Shown here: in pieces, positions 33,591-43,272 of the stretch
Layout of the letters: each line of letters begins with the position of its first letter
How positions within the stretch are numbered: position 1 is the stretch's first letter
Assembly (NCBI RefSeq): GCF_029227915.1
Contig: NC_079875.1
Span: 31,935,501 to 31,999,500 of the forward strand
Source of the DNA: Hydractinia symbiolongicarpus
Lineage: Eukaryota > Cnidaria > Hydrozoa > Anthoathecata > Hydractiniidae
Length of the DNA: 64,000 nt
Direction of reading: 5' to 3'
The notes under the pieces: model-generated
Databases searched by the model: none
The model's input: the letters and a program-made list of their open reading frames with translations, nothing else
What the model was told of the DNA's origin: nothing
Made by a program: the position numbers and the translations under genes

Positions 33591-36564
33591 CAATGATGTA
33601 AATAAAAAACTAGATGTCTAACTCCGCAAAAATTACGCAAGAGACTTTAGAAAAATATGATAACCAGTAGCCATTATGAATTGAGGCAAAACAATCGAAA
33701 GGAGTGTCGTGTAAGCTGGCTAACTAGCAATAAAAGTGAAAGATAAATTCATAGTGTACATATAAATGCATGTTTGACGTCAAACACCTTTAAAAATCAA
33801 CAATTTGGTTGATTGTTGTCGCAGTCCAATATTATTTTTATGTAGTTTTTCTTTGTTGAACTCCTTTTCGTATGAATATAAGCGGATTTTTATGTACAAG
33901 TTGATGATGACTTTTGCCAATTGAGTTGAGTGTAGGTCCTCAGCATATGGTTCACTTTCTTTGTCATGTTCATTTAATTGTGGGAAAGGATTGATAAATG
34001 ATTGGTTGACAGAATTCAAAATAAAATTTTTGTTTAATTTAGATGGATGATAAATTAATGACTTAATACAGCTTTCAGTAGCACCAACAATCTGACAAAC
34101 TGATGAAGATGGTCTGATAAGTCCACATCTATCTTTTGAAGAAATCAAAGAGAGTGATGGGTTTACACACTTTGGATAATGATGCTCAATTTCCATTACA
34201 GATGGTGAATATTGGATTGCATTGGCACAAGGGATACATGACACTTTTCTGACCATTTTCCGAACTATAAAACCAGATATGTATCCCAGTATTTTCCTTA
34301 TAGAATGAGAACTGGTTTGTATCAAATGGCACCACAGAAAGTTCTTCATCATCACTCTCATCTTCAACAACTTCAAGTGGAGAGCTTCGTTTGTTCCATT
34401 TAAGCGAAAAAACAGAACCAATTGATTGAGGCTCAAACATCAGACAATTTGCATGTTTTGAGCCAACAATAGCATTACGCAGCAAAATTCTTTTCAAGCT
34501 GGACTTAAATTGTCGAACGTCTGGGTTGGTGTTGAAGCCATTCTTGCCCCTAATGCAAGCAAAGAGAAGCTCACGATGATCTTGTGATGTTTTGTAGGTT
34601 AACATGTAATGAAATGGGCTTTCAGGACAATTTAAGAGATTGTAACTCAGAGTACATATACTTTGAGCATTAATGATCATACCAAGGACAAATGTTCTTC
34701 TACGATGCTGCAACAAAGGCATACTGCTTACATCAGTCAATGTTGACAAGTAATGAATCGATTCAGTCACAACAGATTTCCAGACAGTGTAATTTTTTGC
34801 AAATACAGGCTTTTTAAAACCTGTACCAAAGGGACTTCTGACATTTACATGTCAAACAAGCGATCCACCACTCTGATGAATTTTATAGTGCCAGCTGAGT
34901 CAAGGCAATCCGGATGGTCAGACTCCATAAGGAATTGAAGAGCATCTGCAACAGAGCTACTCAATGTTTGAGCAGCAATACGAACATTCATCTTGTGTCG
35001 GTGGAATAAAACATGTGATTTTGACAATTTGTTACCGAATTTGAGTCCTTCTTTTTCTTGAATAGAATGAAGCAGCTTAATGTGTTCCCATTTAATTATT
35101 TGTCCATCTTTATCCTTGAATTCTTTCACATCTGCTAATGCGTTTCTTGCTAATTTAAGCATATGACAGGCATCTGGGGTAAAAAATAATAGATGGTTAT
35201 TGAACTCAAACATTCCATTCAGATCTTCCACTTTGGTTCCAATTTTGCAGCCAAACTTTCGCATGCAGTCCAGGTTTGCTGATGTACCATCACATGTCAC
35301 TGCATGCACTGTCAAATTATAATCAAAAGCTAGTTGAAGTGCATTTTTGGTCAGAGTGTGTAAATTTGTTGAGTTAAGGCCATTTTCCAATACATACTCA
35401 ATGGGACATTTCCAATGACCCCTCAGACCAATAAGCATGAAAACCATTGCTTCTGTTGCTATTTCGTCCTCATCAAATCCAATAATGTCCTTGCCAAAGT
35501 TTACAAAACCATCATAGGCCCCCCTATTGTGCTCATACACAAGTCCTGACTTCAGATGGATAGCATCAAAAAATAGTACACAGTCTTTGTAGCTTGCATC
35601 AACTGAGGCCTTTTCGGAGAGATATTCAAAAACATCAGTGAAAAATCCTGGCTCACATTTTACACTACTCGTCCAATTATTTATGGAGCTCGCAGCTGGT
35701 AAGGATAAAGTTGTTCTCAGAAAATCGTAAGCTCTTGGCGAGTAAAAATGAAGAGTTAAAGCAAATTTTTTTACTTCGTTATTATATCTCTTGCCATTAA
35801 CCTTTCTGTTGTGGTTATCTAGTTCAGACTTTATCAGCTCCTTTGTAATTCCTGAAAAATGTTTTTCAATAATGCTACAACAGTCCTCAGATAGCAGATC
35901 CTTTTCTTTCAGGTTATTAACCAAATCATTCAAGTTTTCAATTTCTTTTTCTCTGCGTTTTAGTTTTTGATTTAACGTTTTGATTTTTCGACTAAACTTT
36001 TTCTTAGTTGGTGATGGTGCAGGCTTCAGTATTTTTGTAGGAGGTTGGGGGACTTCGCTATCTGGTATGTTTTCATCGCGTACTTCATCAAGTTTTCATT
36101 TAGCAGGCTTTCGTTCGACAGGAGGCTTTATGGGCTTTAATATTTTCTTCAATCTCTCAGGGAAATCAAATATCGAAGGTACAGCATTTGGTTTTAGACG
36201 AGGTTTCAGATCATTTATACCATCTCTAGACATATAGTCAGAAGGCATGAAATGACTACTGCAAACATGGGAGTGTTTTGTAGGGGTAAAATTGTCTCTT
36301 CGTAATGCAACTGTCCAGGTTTTACACAGTTCATAATTTTCGATGGGAAATCTGTGGAAATGAATGTTCTACCTTTTTTATAACGGTTTGTACAGGCATA
36401 TGCCACAGAAGACCTAACCATTTTCTACTAGCACGGCACACACACGCACTTTCGTTTTGAAAAAAATTTTTTGTTATGCCTCAATTAAAAATGGCTGCCA
36501 AACCAGAAGTTTTCCTCACCTCGGAACCCGAAGTTAGACATCTAGTTTTTTATTTACATCATTG
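33591..36564 (-). mobile_element. Complete P element, 2,974 bp, with TIRs and 8 bp TSD
   Basis: Perfect 32 bp terminal inverted repeats lie at 33591-33622 (CAATGATGTAAATAAAAAAC...) and 36533-36564. They are flanked on both sides by ATATTTTC (33583-33590 and 36565-36572), an 8 bp target-site duplication. Drosophila P has 31 bp repeats starting CATGATGAAAT and 8 bp duplications, so size and start agree with the superfamily. Sub-terminal inverted similarity (TGCCTCAATT near 33685 and 36479) is also visible. The single gene, a THAP-type transposase, runs on the minus strand and is broken. Confidence 0.95.
33780..36421 (-). pseudogene. THAP9-like P-element transposase
   Basis: Domains in order on the minus strand: THAP finger (MVRSSVAYACTNRYKKG, then after a one-base frameshift FHRFPIENYELCKTW, RRDNFTPTKHSHVCSSHF, KPRLKPNAVPSIF), a coiled coil (KKKFSRKIKTLNQKLKRREK), then the transposase core open over more than 400 codons from 36095 to 34845 (HFYSPRAYDFLRTTLSLP, FFDAIHLKSGLVY, LRGHWKCPIEYVLENGL, TCDGTSANLDCMRKFGCK, PDACHMLKLARNALADVK, MNVRIAAQTLSSSVADAL). 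C-terminal parts are KTSQDHRELLFACIRGKNGF and KILGYISGFIVRKM. Lesions: first THAP cysteine is Ser5, frameshift near 36370, TGA at 36096-36098, frameshifts near 34840 and 34310. The catalytic acidic residues appear to survive. A non-functional but recent relic. Confidence 0.95.
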
Positions 36565-36572
36565 ATATTTTC

Positions 36573-37091
36573 TGGTTGAAACCAGAAGAAATAGGGTGTT
36601 TTCATAGTACATTGGACAGGCCCTGACATGGTCGTATATTACTGAACATAATTTAATCAGCATGGAGAGAATGAACTGCCGCCGACTGCCAAGAAGTTCG
36701 GCGAATGGCATCATCTCAACTAAGTCGTTTAACTCGACTAGGAGAGAAATCAACCGCTCCGTGTATGCAGTCATTGTGTTTAAAGGTGTTGCTTTCAAAC
36801 GAAACCTTTATATGACAAACAAGCCAGTGTTTTATCATTTGGCGCATGCTTGGTAACTGGTTCAGTATTGAATCTGTAATTAATGAACCCGCATTACAAA
36901 CGTATTTTGAAAAAACACTCTGTGTGAAATTATTTTTAGAAGAAAGGGGAGTTGCAATTTTTATGAGACATGTATTATCTCTGGTCGTTAAATTTGTTAA
37001 TGTGAGTAAACCTTTCCATCGCAAAATTTTTAAAGCCCCCGCATTAATTCCGACAGGTGGAAAATTGTGCTATCTAATAAGAGCGTCGTAA
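36573..37091. other. Open frames on both strands, gene unresolved
   Basis: Minus frames 37024-36716 (SLITDSILNQLPSMRQMIKH) and 36798-36559 (TERLISLLVELNDLVEMMPF) overlap and could be one frameshifted coding region. Plus frames 36662-36856 and 36846-37091 (FSIESVINEPALQTYFEKTL) also look coding. I recognise none of them and cannot choose the strand. A shorter minus frame also crosses the P insertion site (see findings). Confidence 0.3.
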
Positions 37092-37811
37092 TGTGTGAAG
37101 AATAACAGCTTAGGCTGATAGGTAAATGATTATGTGAGGTTGTTTGGTAGTGCAGGACGATAGAGGACGGTTGTTAAGAAAGGGCAAACCATTATTAGCT
37201 AGATGTGGGGTAAACTTATGATTCATGCAATATGTGTGGTCGTAAGTGAGTGTGACCGGTGTAACTGGAAGTGTTACTTGGCTATATGACTCATTAGATA
37301 TAAGGTCTGCCCGGTATGCCTGAGAAGAAGCGCATTGAACACGGGACTGATTTTGCAACGTTTTGTGCATCGGTTGAGTCAAGAAAATAAAAAGTAAAGT
37401 TAAATTGATATGTGGAATTGATGAAAAGATGCAAAAGTACGTTATAAAAAGCGGTCATAGTAATATAAAGAGCAGGTGCTAGTGTCAGCTATCGCGTGAA
37501 ATTACTATTTCAGCGTGTTGGAAGTGCATGAAAACGTTGGGGACATGGTTAACGTTGGTATATTTTAAATGAAACTGTTTTTAGTGTTCCTGTAATGAAT
37601 AGTTTGGTTGCTTAACAAGTTTGAATTTTTTACATAAATTTGATAGTGTTGTGTACTAAAGAACAAGTGGTTGTACTGATCATTTTTTGTGTATAGCTAG
37701 TAGCGCAACGTACGATATAACATATTGGTACATTGAAGACAAATGGAGTGACGTAGCACTTAAGATCTATCACTTGTATCGCCACAGAACAGTAACACAA
37801 AGAAACAGATA
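37092..37811. other. No gene seen
   Basis: A 90-codon minus frame at 37382-37110 has no recognisable content. No repeat noticed. Confidence 0.45.
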
Positions 37812-38102
37812 ATGTCCCACAGATGCAAAAAGCTGGTGCACGATGTTAACGTAATACGAAAGCGGAGAAAACCACATGTAGAAGTCGCAACAGTCACAAG
37901 TTTACCTACAGTTACAGCTGACGCTTCAAGCGTCGCCGATTGTAACACGATACTGTGCTGTGACAAAAAACAAGAAGCAAAAGCAAAGAACGAAGTGGCT
38001 CCCACAGTCACAAGTTTACCTACAGTTACAGCTGACGCGCAGTGTTCGCCACTTTGCTGTCAGAAACTGGAAAAATGTGCCATATATTGGAGACACGATT
38101 GA
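37812..38102 (+). CDS. Hypothetical protein with in-frame 38-residue repeat
   Basis: A 96-codon frame starting MSHRCKKLVHDV. It begins basic (RKRRKPHVE) and contains the block TVTSLPTVTADA twice, encoded by a 32 bp direct repeat starting at 37890 and 38004. The spacing of 114 bp is 38 codons, so the reading frame is kept. Each block is followed by cysteine-rich sequence (CNTILCCDKK; CSPLCCQKLEKC). No signal peptide or family is recognised. It may be an exon of a gene that includes the next ORF, 36 bp downstream in another frame. Confidence 0.35.
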   Translation: MSHRCKKLVHDVNVIRKRRKPHVEVATVTSLPTVTADASSVADCNTILCCDKKQEAKAKNEVAPTVTSLPTVTADAQCSPLCCQKLEKCAIYWRHD

Positions 38103-38137
38103 AAAATGTGGAATTAATAATAAATGTCATGGCATAG

Positions 38138-38515
38138 TGCGTTGTGGTATTAATTTTTTGTCGTTCCTCATGCTTGTTATTCTCATTGGTGATTCTTATG
38201 ATGTTGGCGGATGTCTGTTCAACTGATCCTGGATTACTGAGAATAAACGGTGGACGGGATAGTGTTGCCAAAGATGTTCATGCATATCGACGGGAGAGTT
38301 TTCTCATTGTAGACTTGATGGCTAATCTTGTGTCCTGTGATATAAAAAGATTCTTGCGATGGGGATACATGTATTTGATAAGACAAAAGATTAGTCATTA
38401 CCTAGTCTTACGTGCCATGCACAGGCGATTAATTGTGACAGCGCGAGCAGCCGATATCGTGCACACTTACACCCACGATCACATGTCCCCGCAAATGTCT
38501 GGTAGAATGTGAATA
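38138..38515 (+). CDS. Hypothetical protein with N-terminal hydrophobic segment
   Basis: Open after a TAG at 38135-38137, whose AG could also be a splice acceptor. The frame begins with a hydrophobic helix (VLIFCRSSCLLFSLVILMML) followed by ADVCSTDPG, reading like a signal peptide or anchor. A basic, histidine-rich part follows (VHAYRRESF, LRAMHRRLIV, VHTYTHDHM). No ATG precedes the hydrophobic part; the first is at about 38198. Not recognised. It may be a second exon of the gene starting at 37812 or chance. Confidence 0.3.
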
Positions 38516-38785
38516 GTGCAGGTATATAAATCCTTGGAAGCTCAATAATTAAATTAAACTTTTTTTCTAATTCAATTTTTTTGCTTTTTGGTTTAAGTGC
38601 ACTAGTGAAAATTTTGAATTACTAAGGATTTGTAAGTGGCATAGCATGCTGTCACATACGTTATGTACCATTCTTCTTTTTGACAATTCAAAGTTGTTGT
38701 GGCGCACTATATCTTTTAAGGGTTACAAGAAATAGAAAAAATTAATTTTGTTCTGTAAACATTGTTACTCTTTTACTTACAATTG

Positions 38786-41188
38786 TCATGACGGCAATAT
38801 CGTCATAGGCGTAATGTGCTTAGCTGAAATTACTGTCGCGAATTTTACATTTTGTGCTTGACGAACTCGAGATAACACTACGTAGCCAATGCCGGGACCA
38901 ATTGTATCTCTGTTGATGGCCCAGGTAATATGGGGGAGTGTTTGTCGTAAAAAATGAAAATTTTAAGGATCAAAGTGCCTATGAAATGATGGTGCGCTAT
39001 AGTAATACACCGACCTTGACATTTTAAAGCCATTTGGCAATATGCAGGTATAATCGGATGATAATAGTTCTGTGGCTCTCATATGTAGGGTATACGTTGT
39101 TGTTCTTGCAGTTTCTACAGCAATGATGAATGATTGCACATTGATTATTGTACCTAGTAGACATGTGTATCTTCAACACAGATGTGGATTATATTGAAAT
39201 GTATTACTTGAATAATGCTTCTTACCTATGACGCTATTCATAAAAGATACTATTTTCAAGAGCTATCGATCGGTTAAGAAAGACGGAATAGAAATGTAAA
39301 TGTTTAGTTGTATGTAGAGTTGATATTGATTATTGGAGTATTGGTTGAAATGCGTGCCTTAATATCGGCTTCTGTCTCGCCGAAAAGGAAATTCATCACA
39401 GTTGAGTTAATGAAATCTTTTGTATTGTGAGAACATGCGATGAATATGCTATTAGGATTCTCTCTAATTATGCTTAAAATCCTTTTTGGCAATGACGTTG
39501 TTGGTACTGGGTATTTTTGGATGTTAAAAATACGTTTTATTTCGTCAAAGGTAACACTAAAAAATAAATAAAATAGGAATGTGTTAACAAAATTAAGAGA
39601 AGTATAGAAAGGTATACTGCAGGAAGATATCATGTAGAAAGTTATACTGCTGGAAGAAATCATACTTAAAATTTCTCATTTTGTCTAGTAACTCTTTATA
39701 GACAGTTGTACTTCGATGTAAAGTATGTAATTCGAATTGGTAAACAATCGAGTCATCTAACTTGAAAAAAAAATTGAATCAAAGTTTCTTTTTCCTTGAA
39801 CTGCTATTAACGGTAAACGTGATGCGCATCTGCCAGAAATATTATAATGGGATTCGATGGAAGAGCATCAAAGGTTTTCATCATATATTTCATGATCTGA
39901 GAATTGACTTGCCCAATCTAAGTTTAATAGAAAATTAAATGAGTTTAATTTAATTGTATAGTTATATTTAATTGCAGTTCATTTTATTAACAAGTTACCT
40001 CATCCAACTAATATGCAAATTTATTTCCCATGGTAAATCCTCAACTGGTATAAAAAAGCTGAATGTATTGTTTTGCATGTGATAGTTGGAAAACATTGTC
40101 TGTAGTTATCAGCAAGTACTGCGGTTCGTGTAGCAACCAAAACATCATATTTGTTCTTTGGCGAATAATTAGCCTGTGTTCGCTATCGTCATCAATAAAG
40201 ATTGAATCCAAGGACACTTCGTCAAGCGAAACATCGTCGATAGAAGAACTAGCTTGTGAATTTTTCTGTGTATGAAAAATAACATTATTACCAGAATGTT
40301 GCTAAAGTACATTTTTATTTTCGAGGATAAAAAAAGACCTACATTTTGTCTGCGATTCATTGCTAATAAGATTGATTTTATTATGATAAATCAGCCAACA
40401 AATAAATAGAAAAGTTTTAAAAACAAATGTTAAAATTTTATTTTTAATTTATAAAGTAGCACGAAGCTTTTCGTAACTGAGTTACATTTTAAAAATGTAA
40501 CTCAGTTACGAAAAGCTTCGTGCTACTTTATAAATTAAAAATAAAATTTTAACATGTTTTTAAAACTTAAAGATTGATTTTATATAGTAAAAAACAAACT
40601 TTTGATCCACATTTAGTTCTACAGAAAAGTCAGTATCCTGAGCATCATCGTTTACTATTATTTCTCCTAAATGAGGGATTGTATAAGAATTCTCATATAA
40701 ATTTTGTGGATGGGGAAAAATTGTTTTAGTATTCATAAAATGAATGCCAAGATCTTTAAACGCAGCGACTTGAGGTACAATAGAAACTTGTCTATAAAAT
40801 AACGCTTACGAACAGATGCTTCCAAATGACTCCGTATTTTGTGAGTATCGTTCCAAAATGTCGGATTAATGGTCAAGGCATTGTGGAAATGCGCAATCGA
40901 TTCTGGTAAGTCCTCTGATTTTGGGTTCACAATTTCTGACGTATTATGAAACGGCATTGTCATAAGCATATGTTGCCAAAAGTATACAGGGTTAAATATT
41001 GAAGAATATGATGTCGCCACCAATTGTGGTTTATGATCCCTAGAAATTAGGAAAACTACATTTTTTGCTGTATCAAAATTACCAATATAGTTCTCCAGCG
41101 ACATTTCTATGCAATAATGTGGCCTTTGTAGATACTTCTGAATTAGTGGGTTTTTATTGGAATTCAGCGGTTTGGGTATTAGAAACAT
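38786..41188 (-). pseudogene. PIF1/Helitron-like helicase, multi-exon and decayed
   Basis: Minus-strand blocks with splice-like edges: 41188-40733 (HKPQLVATSYSSIFNPVYFW, MLMTMPFHNTSEIVNP, the accessory region before the helicase core), 40275-40070 (acidic DDVSLDEVSLDSIFIDDDSE), about 39918-39820 after acceptor AACTTAG (IGQVNSQIMKYMMKTFDALP with NPIIIFLADAHH, a Walker-B and motif III-like area), 39582-39304 after acceptor TTTTTTAG (NPNSIFIACSHNTKDFINST), about 39060-38960 (KCQGRCITIAHH), and 38910-38786 (GPGIGYVVLSRVRQAQNVKF, motif VI). The order fits a superfamily 1B helicase of PIF1 type. The Walker-A motif was not found, and a 64 bp-arm palindrome sits between the first two blocks. Whether it is a spliced gene or a relic is open. 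Confidence 0.55.
40410..40572. repeat. Near-perfect palindrome, 64 bp perfect arms
   Basis: 40427-40490 and 40492-40555 are exact reverse complements around a single A at 40491. With a 2 bp indel the similarity extends outward to about 40410 and 40572. The core is AGCACGAAGCTTTTCGTAAC. It would form a cruciform or a long hairpin RNA. It lies in a spacer of the helicase-like locus. Confidence 0.97.
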
Positions 41189-43272
41189 CTTACATCAACC
41201 CTAACAACATAGGTACAAAGACATCGAATTAGTTAGATACAGCTGCATAAGATATTGGCACGCTAAAGTAAAACCAGGTACGTTTTGCGAGAGTTTTCTC
41301 CTATAAAGAATGTATAATGTATAATGAAAGAAAAATCTTTTAGTGTTTGTAATTGTTTTAGTTGTTACCTGGTAATTGAAAGGAATCCTGATTTGGCCTG
41401 TTCATATTTTAATAACAACGAGAAGATGCAAGTGGATTGTTCCTCTTTTTTTGGTAACGATAGAAATACATATTGGCGTTGTTATTCTTTTTTCTAGTAA
41501 GGTGATATGAACGAGTTAGATCTTTATTTACAAATTTCTAGTTAGCAATATGTAATTTCAGGTAAAAAGCTCACCGGTCATGTACCCACGTATTACCTGT
41601 TCCAAAATGTGCATAATATGCATATTATGTACAGCTTTTGGAAATATAGCATTTTACTTATTTTAATAACATCTGATATCCGTCGGAAATCTAACATAAA
41701 AGAAAAACATTTAATCATTTATAAGGTTTGTTTGTAATGATTCACATACAAATAAACATGCGCTCTAAGTTTGCTTGCAAAGGCAAGACTGTCGTGTTGA
41801 AAATGAATGGATCCACTTTTATCAACGTGGCTCTTGTCATTTAAAAATCGCGACCGAAAAACACGTTTATTTGACTTTTGTAGCTTTTGTACCTAGAAAT
41901 GAAAATTCGACTGTGATGGAGTAAATGAGTTATGGGGATAAAGAAATTTTAAAACATACGCGATAAGCCTATGGATGGATTTTTGGATTCCATGGACCAT
42001 TTAATTCGAATCAATGCTAAGTCTTTGAAGTTCTTCTTTTTTGGTATTCGAAACGATAGAAATACGTATTGACATTGCAATTTTTTTCTAGTAAGATGAT
42101 ATGAAAGAGTTAGATATTTCTAGTCGGCAATATGTAATTCCAGGTAAACAGCTTACCTTACTCCGAAGAAAAGCGAAGTCTTCTACTTTTGAATGTTGCT
42201 ACCTGTCATATACCCATATACCCAAGTATTATTTGTTCCAGAATGTGCATAATATGTATATTATGCACAGCTCCACAATCAAAGTTGCTTCTTGCTGTAA
42301 GTGCAAAACGTTTCACATTAATATAGTAGAGTGACTTTTGGAGACCTGTTGCAATACTTACCGGAAACAGTTTTAAAGATCCATCTATCAAATTGGTATT
42401 GCAAGAAAACTTTTCCGCAGTCCACAATGGACGAGAGTAGTTTTAGTCTGAATAAAATGTTGGAGGTTTTTCTCGTAGTTCCACCTGTCTGTCCCTGTCC
42501 GTCCGTCCATCCGTCACGTAAAATGGTACCTTAGCTGCGACGGGCAAACGCGTGGATTTTAGTAAATTCAAAGGTGCTAAGAGCTATTGAACCTGTTTTT
42601 TACCCGCTGGAGCGGAAATAAAATTTCTTCTTCAATGGCCACAACTCATTTTGGAATAAAGCAGTGGGAAGGAGGTTGTCGCGACCACATCTTAATACAA
42701 CGCTAGTCCGCAAGACATCAATAAATTCTCCAACATTGATTTTGTCAGTGAAACTTCATGTTATCTGCGCTGACAACTTTAAAAACGTGATGTGGCTTAT
42801 TCCGACAATGTTAAAAAAGTCATGGTTTTAAACAGAGTACATTAAAACATAAATTAGCTTATTCAGACAACGTTAGAAATACCATGTTTTTAAGCTGGCA
42901 GCATTAAAAAACTCATTTAGAAAATGTTAAAAACGCCTTGTTATTTTATTGAAAAAGGTTAAGAACACTATGTGTCGTATGCAAGACAACCTAAAAAACA
43001 TGTTGTTTGTTAGCGGAAAACATGTGTCGTACCCGGATAACATCACCCCTATGTATTTATACTTATATTTAGTAGTTTACACAGAAAGGGTAAATTACCA
43101 GAGTTGATAAAAAAAGTTGATAAAAGATGTTTGTAATTCAAAAAATAATAATACAATAGTCTTAATATAAAACGAGTGCAAATGGCACAATAAATAAATA
43201 TTCAATAAGTTAGTTTAGAAACTTCACTCATCTACAGTAAAAACTTGAAGTAATCATCTTACAATAATATTG
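41189..43272. repeat. Non-coding, with a diverged direct duplication
   Basis: About 41440-41650 and 42031-42275 are related (AACGATAGAAATAC, TCTAGTAAGGTGATATGAA, GTGCATAATATGCATATTAT), with insertions in the second copy. A CTGTCCGTCCGTCC microsatellite is at 42485-42520, and 42780-43020 holds degenerate repeats of GACAATGTTAAAAAAGTCAT. No gene was recognised. Confidence 0.6.

Larger units (their letters stand above)
28769..35117. repeat. Tandem duplication, copy 2
   Basis: Direct repeat of 22417-28764. Similarity continues to TATCCTT at 35111-35117, after which copy 2 goes on into the rest of the P element, whereas copy 1 is interrupted. All relics described for copy 1 recur here. In unduplicated state the locus would have been left flank, one 6.35 kb unit, and the P-element remainder. 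Confidence 0.97.

Noticed and set aside
37760-38271. Minus-strand ORFs of 81-83 codons
   Set aside because: Antisense shadows of the plus-strand ORF with the in-frame repeat; low-complexity hydrophobic and serine-rich translation.
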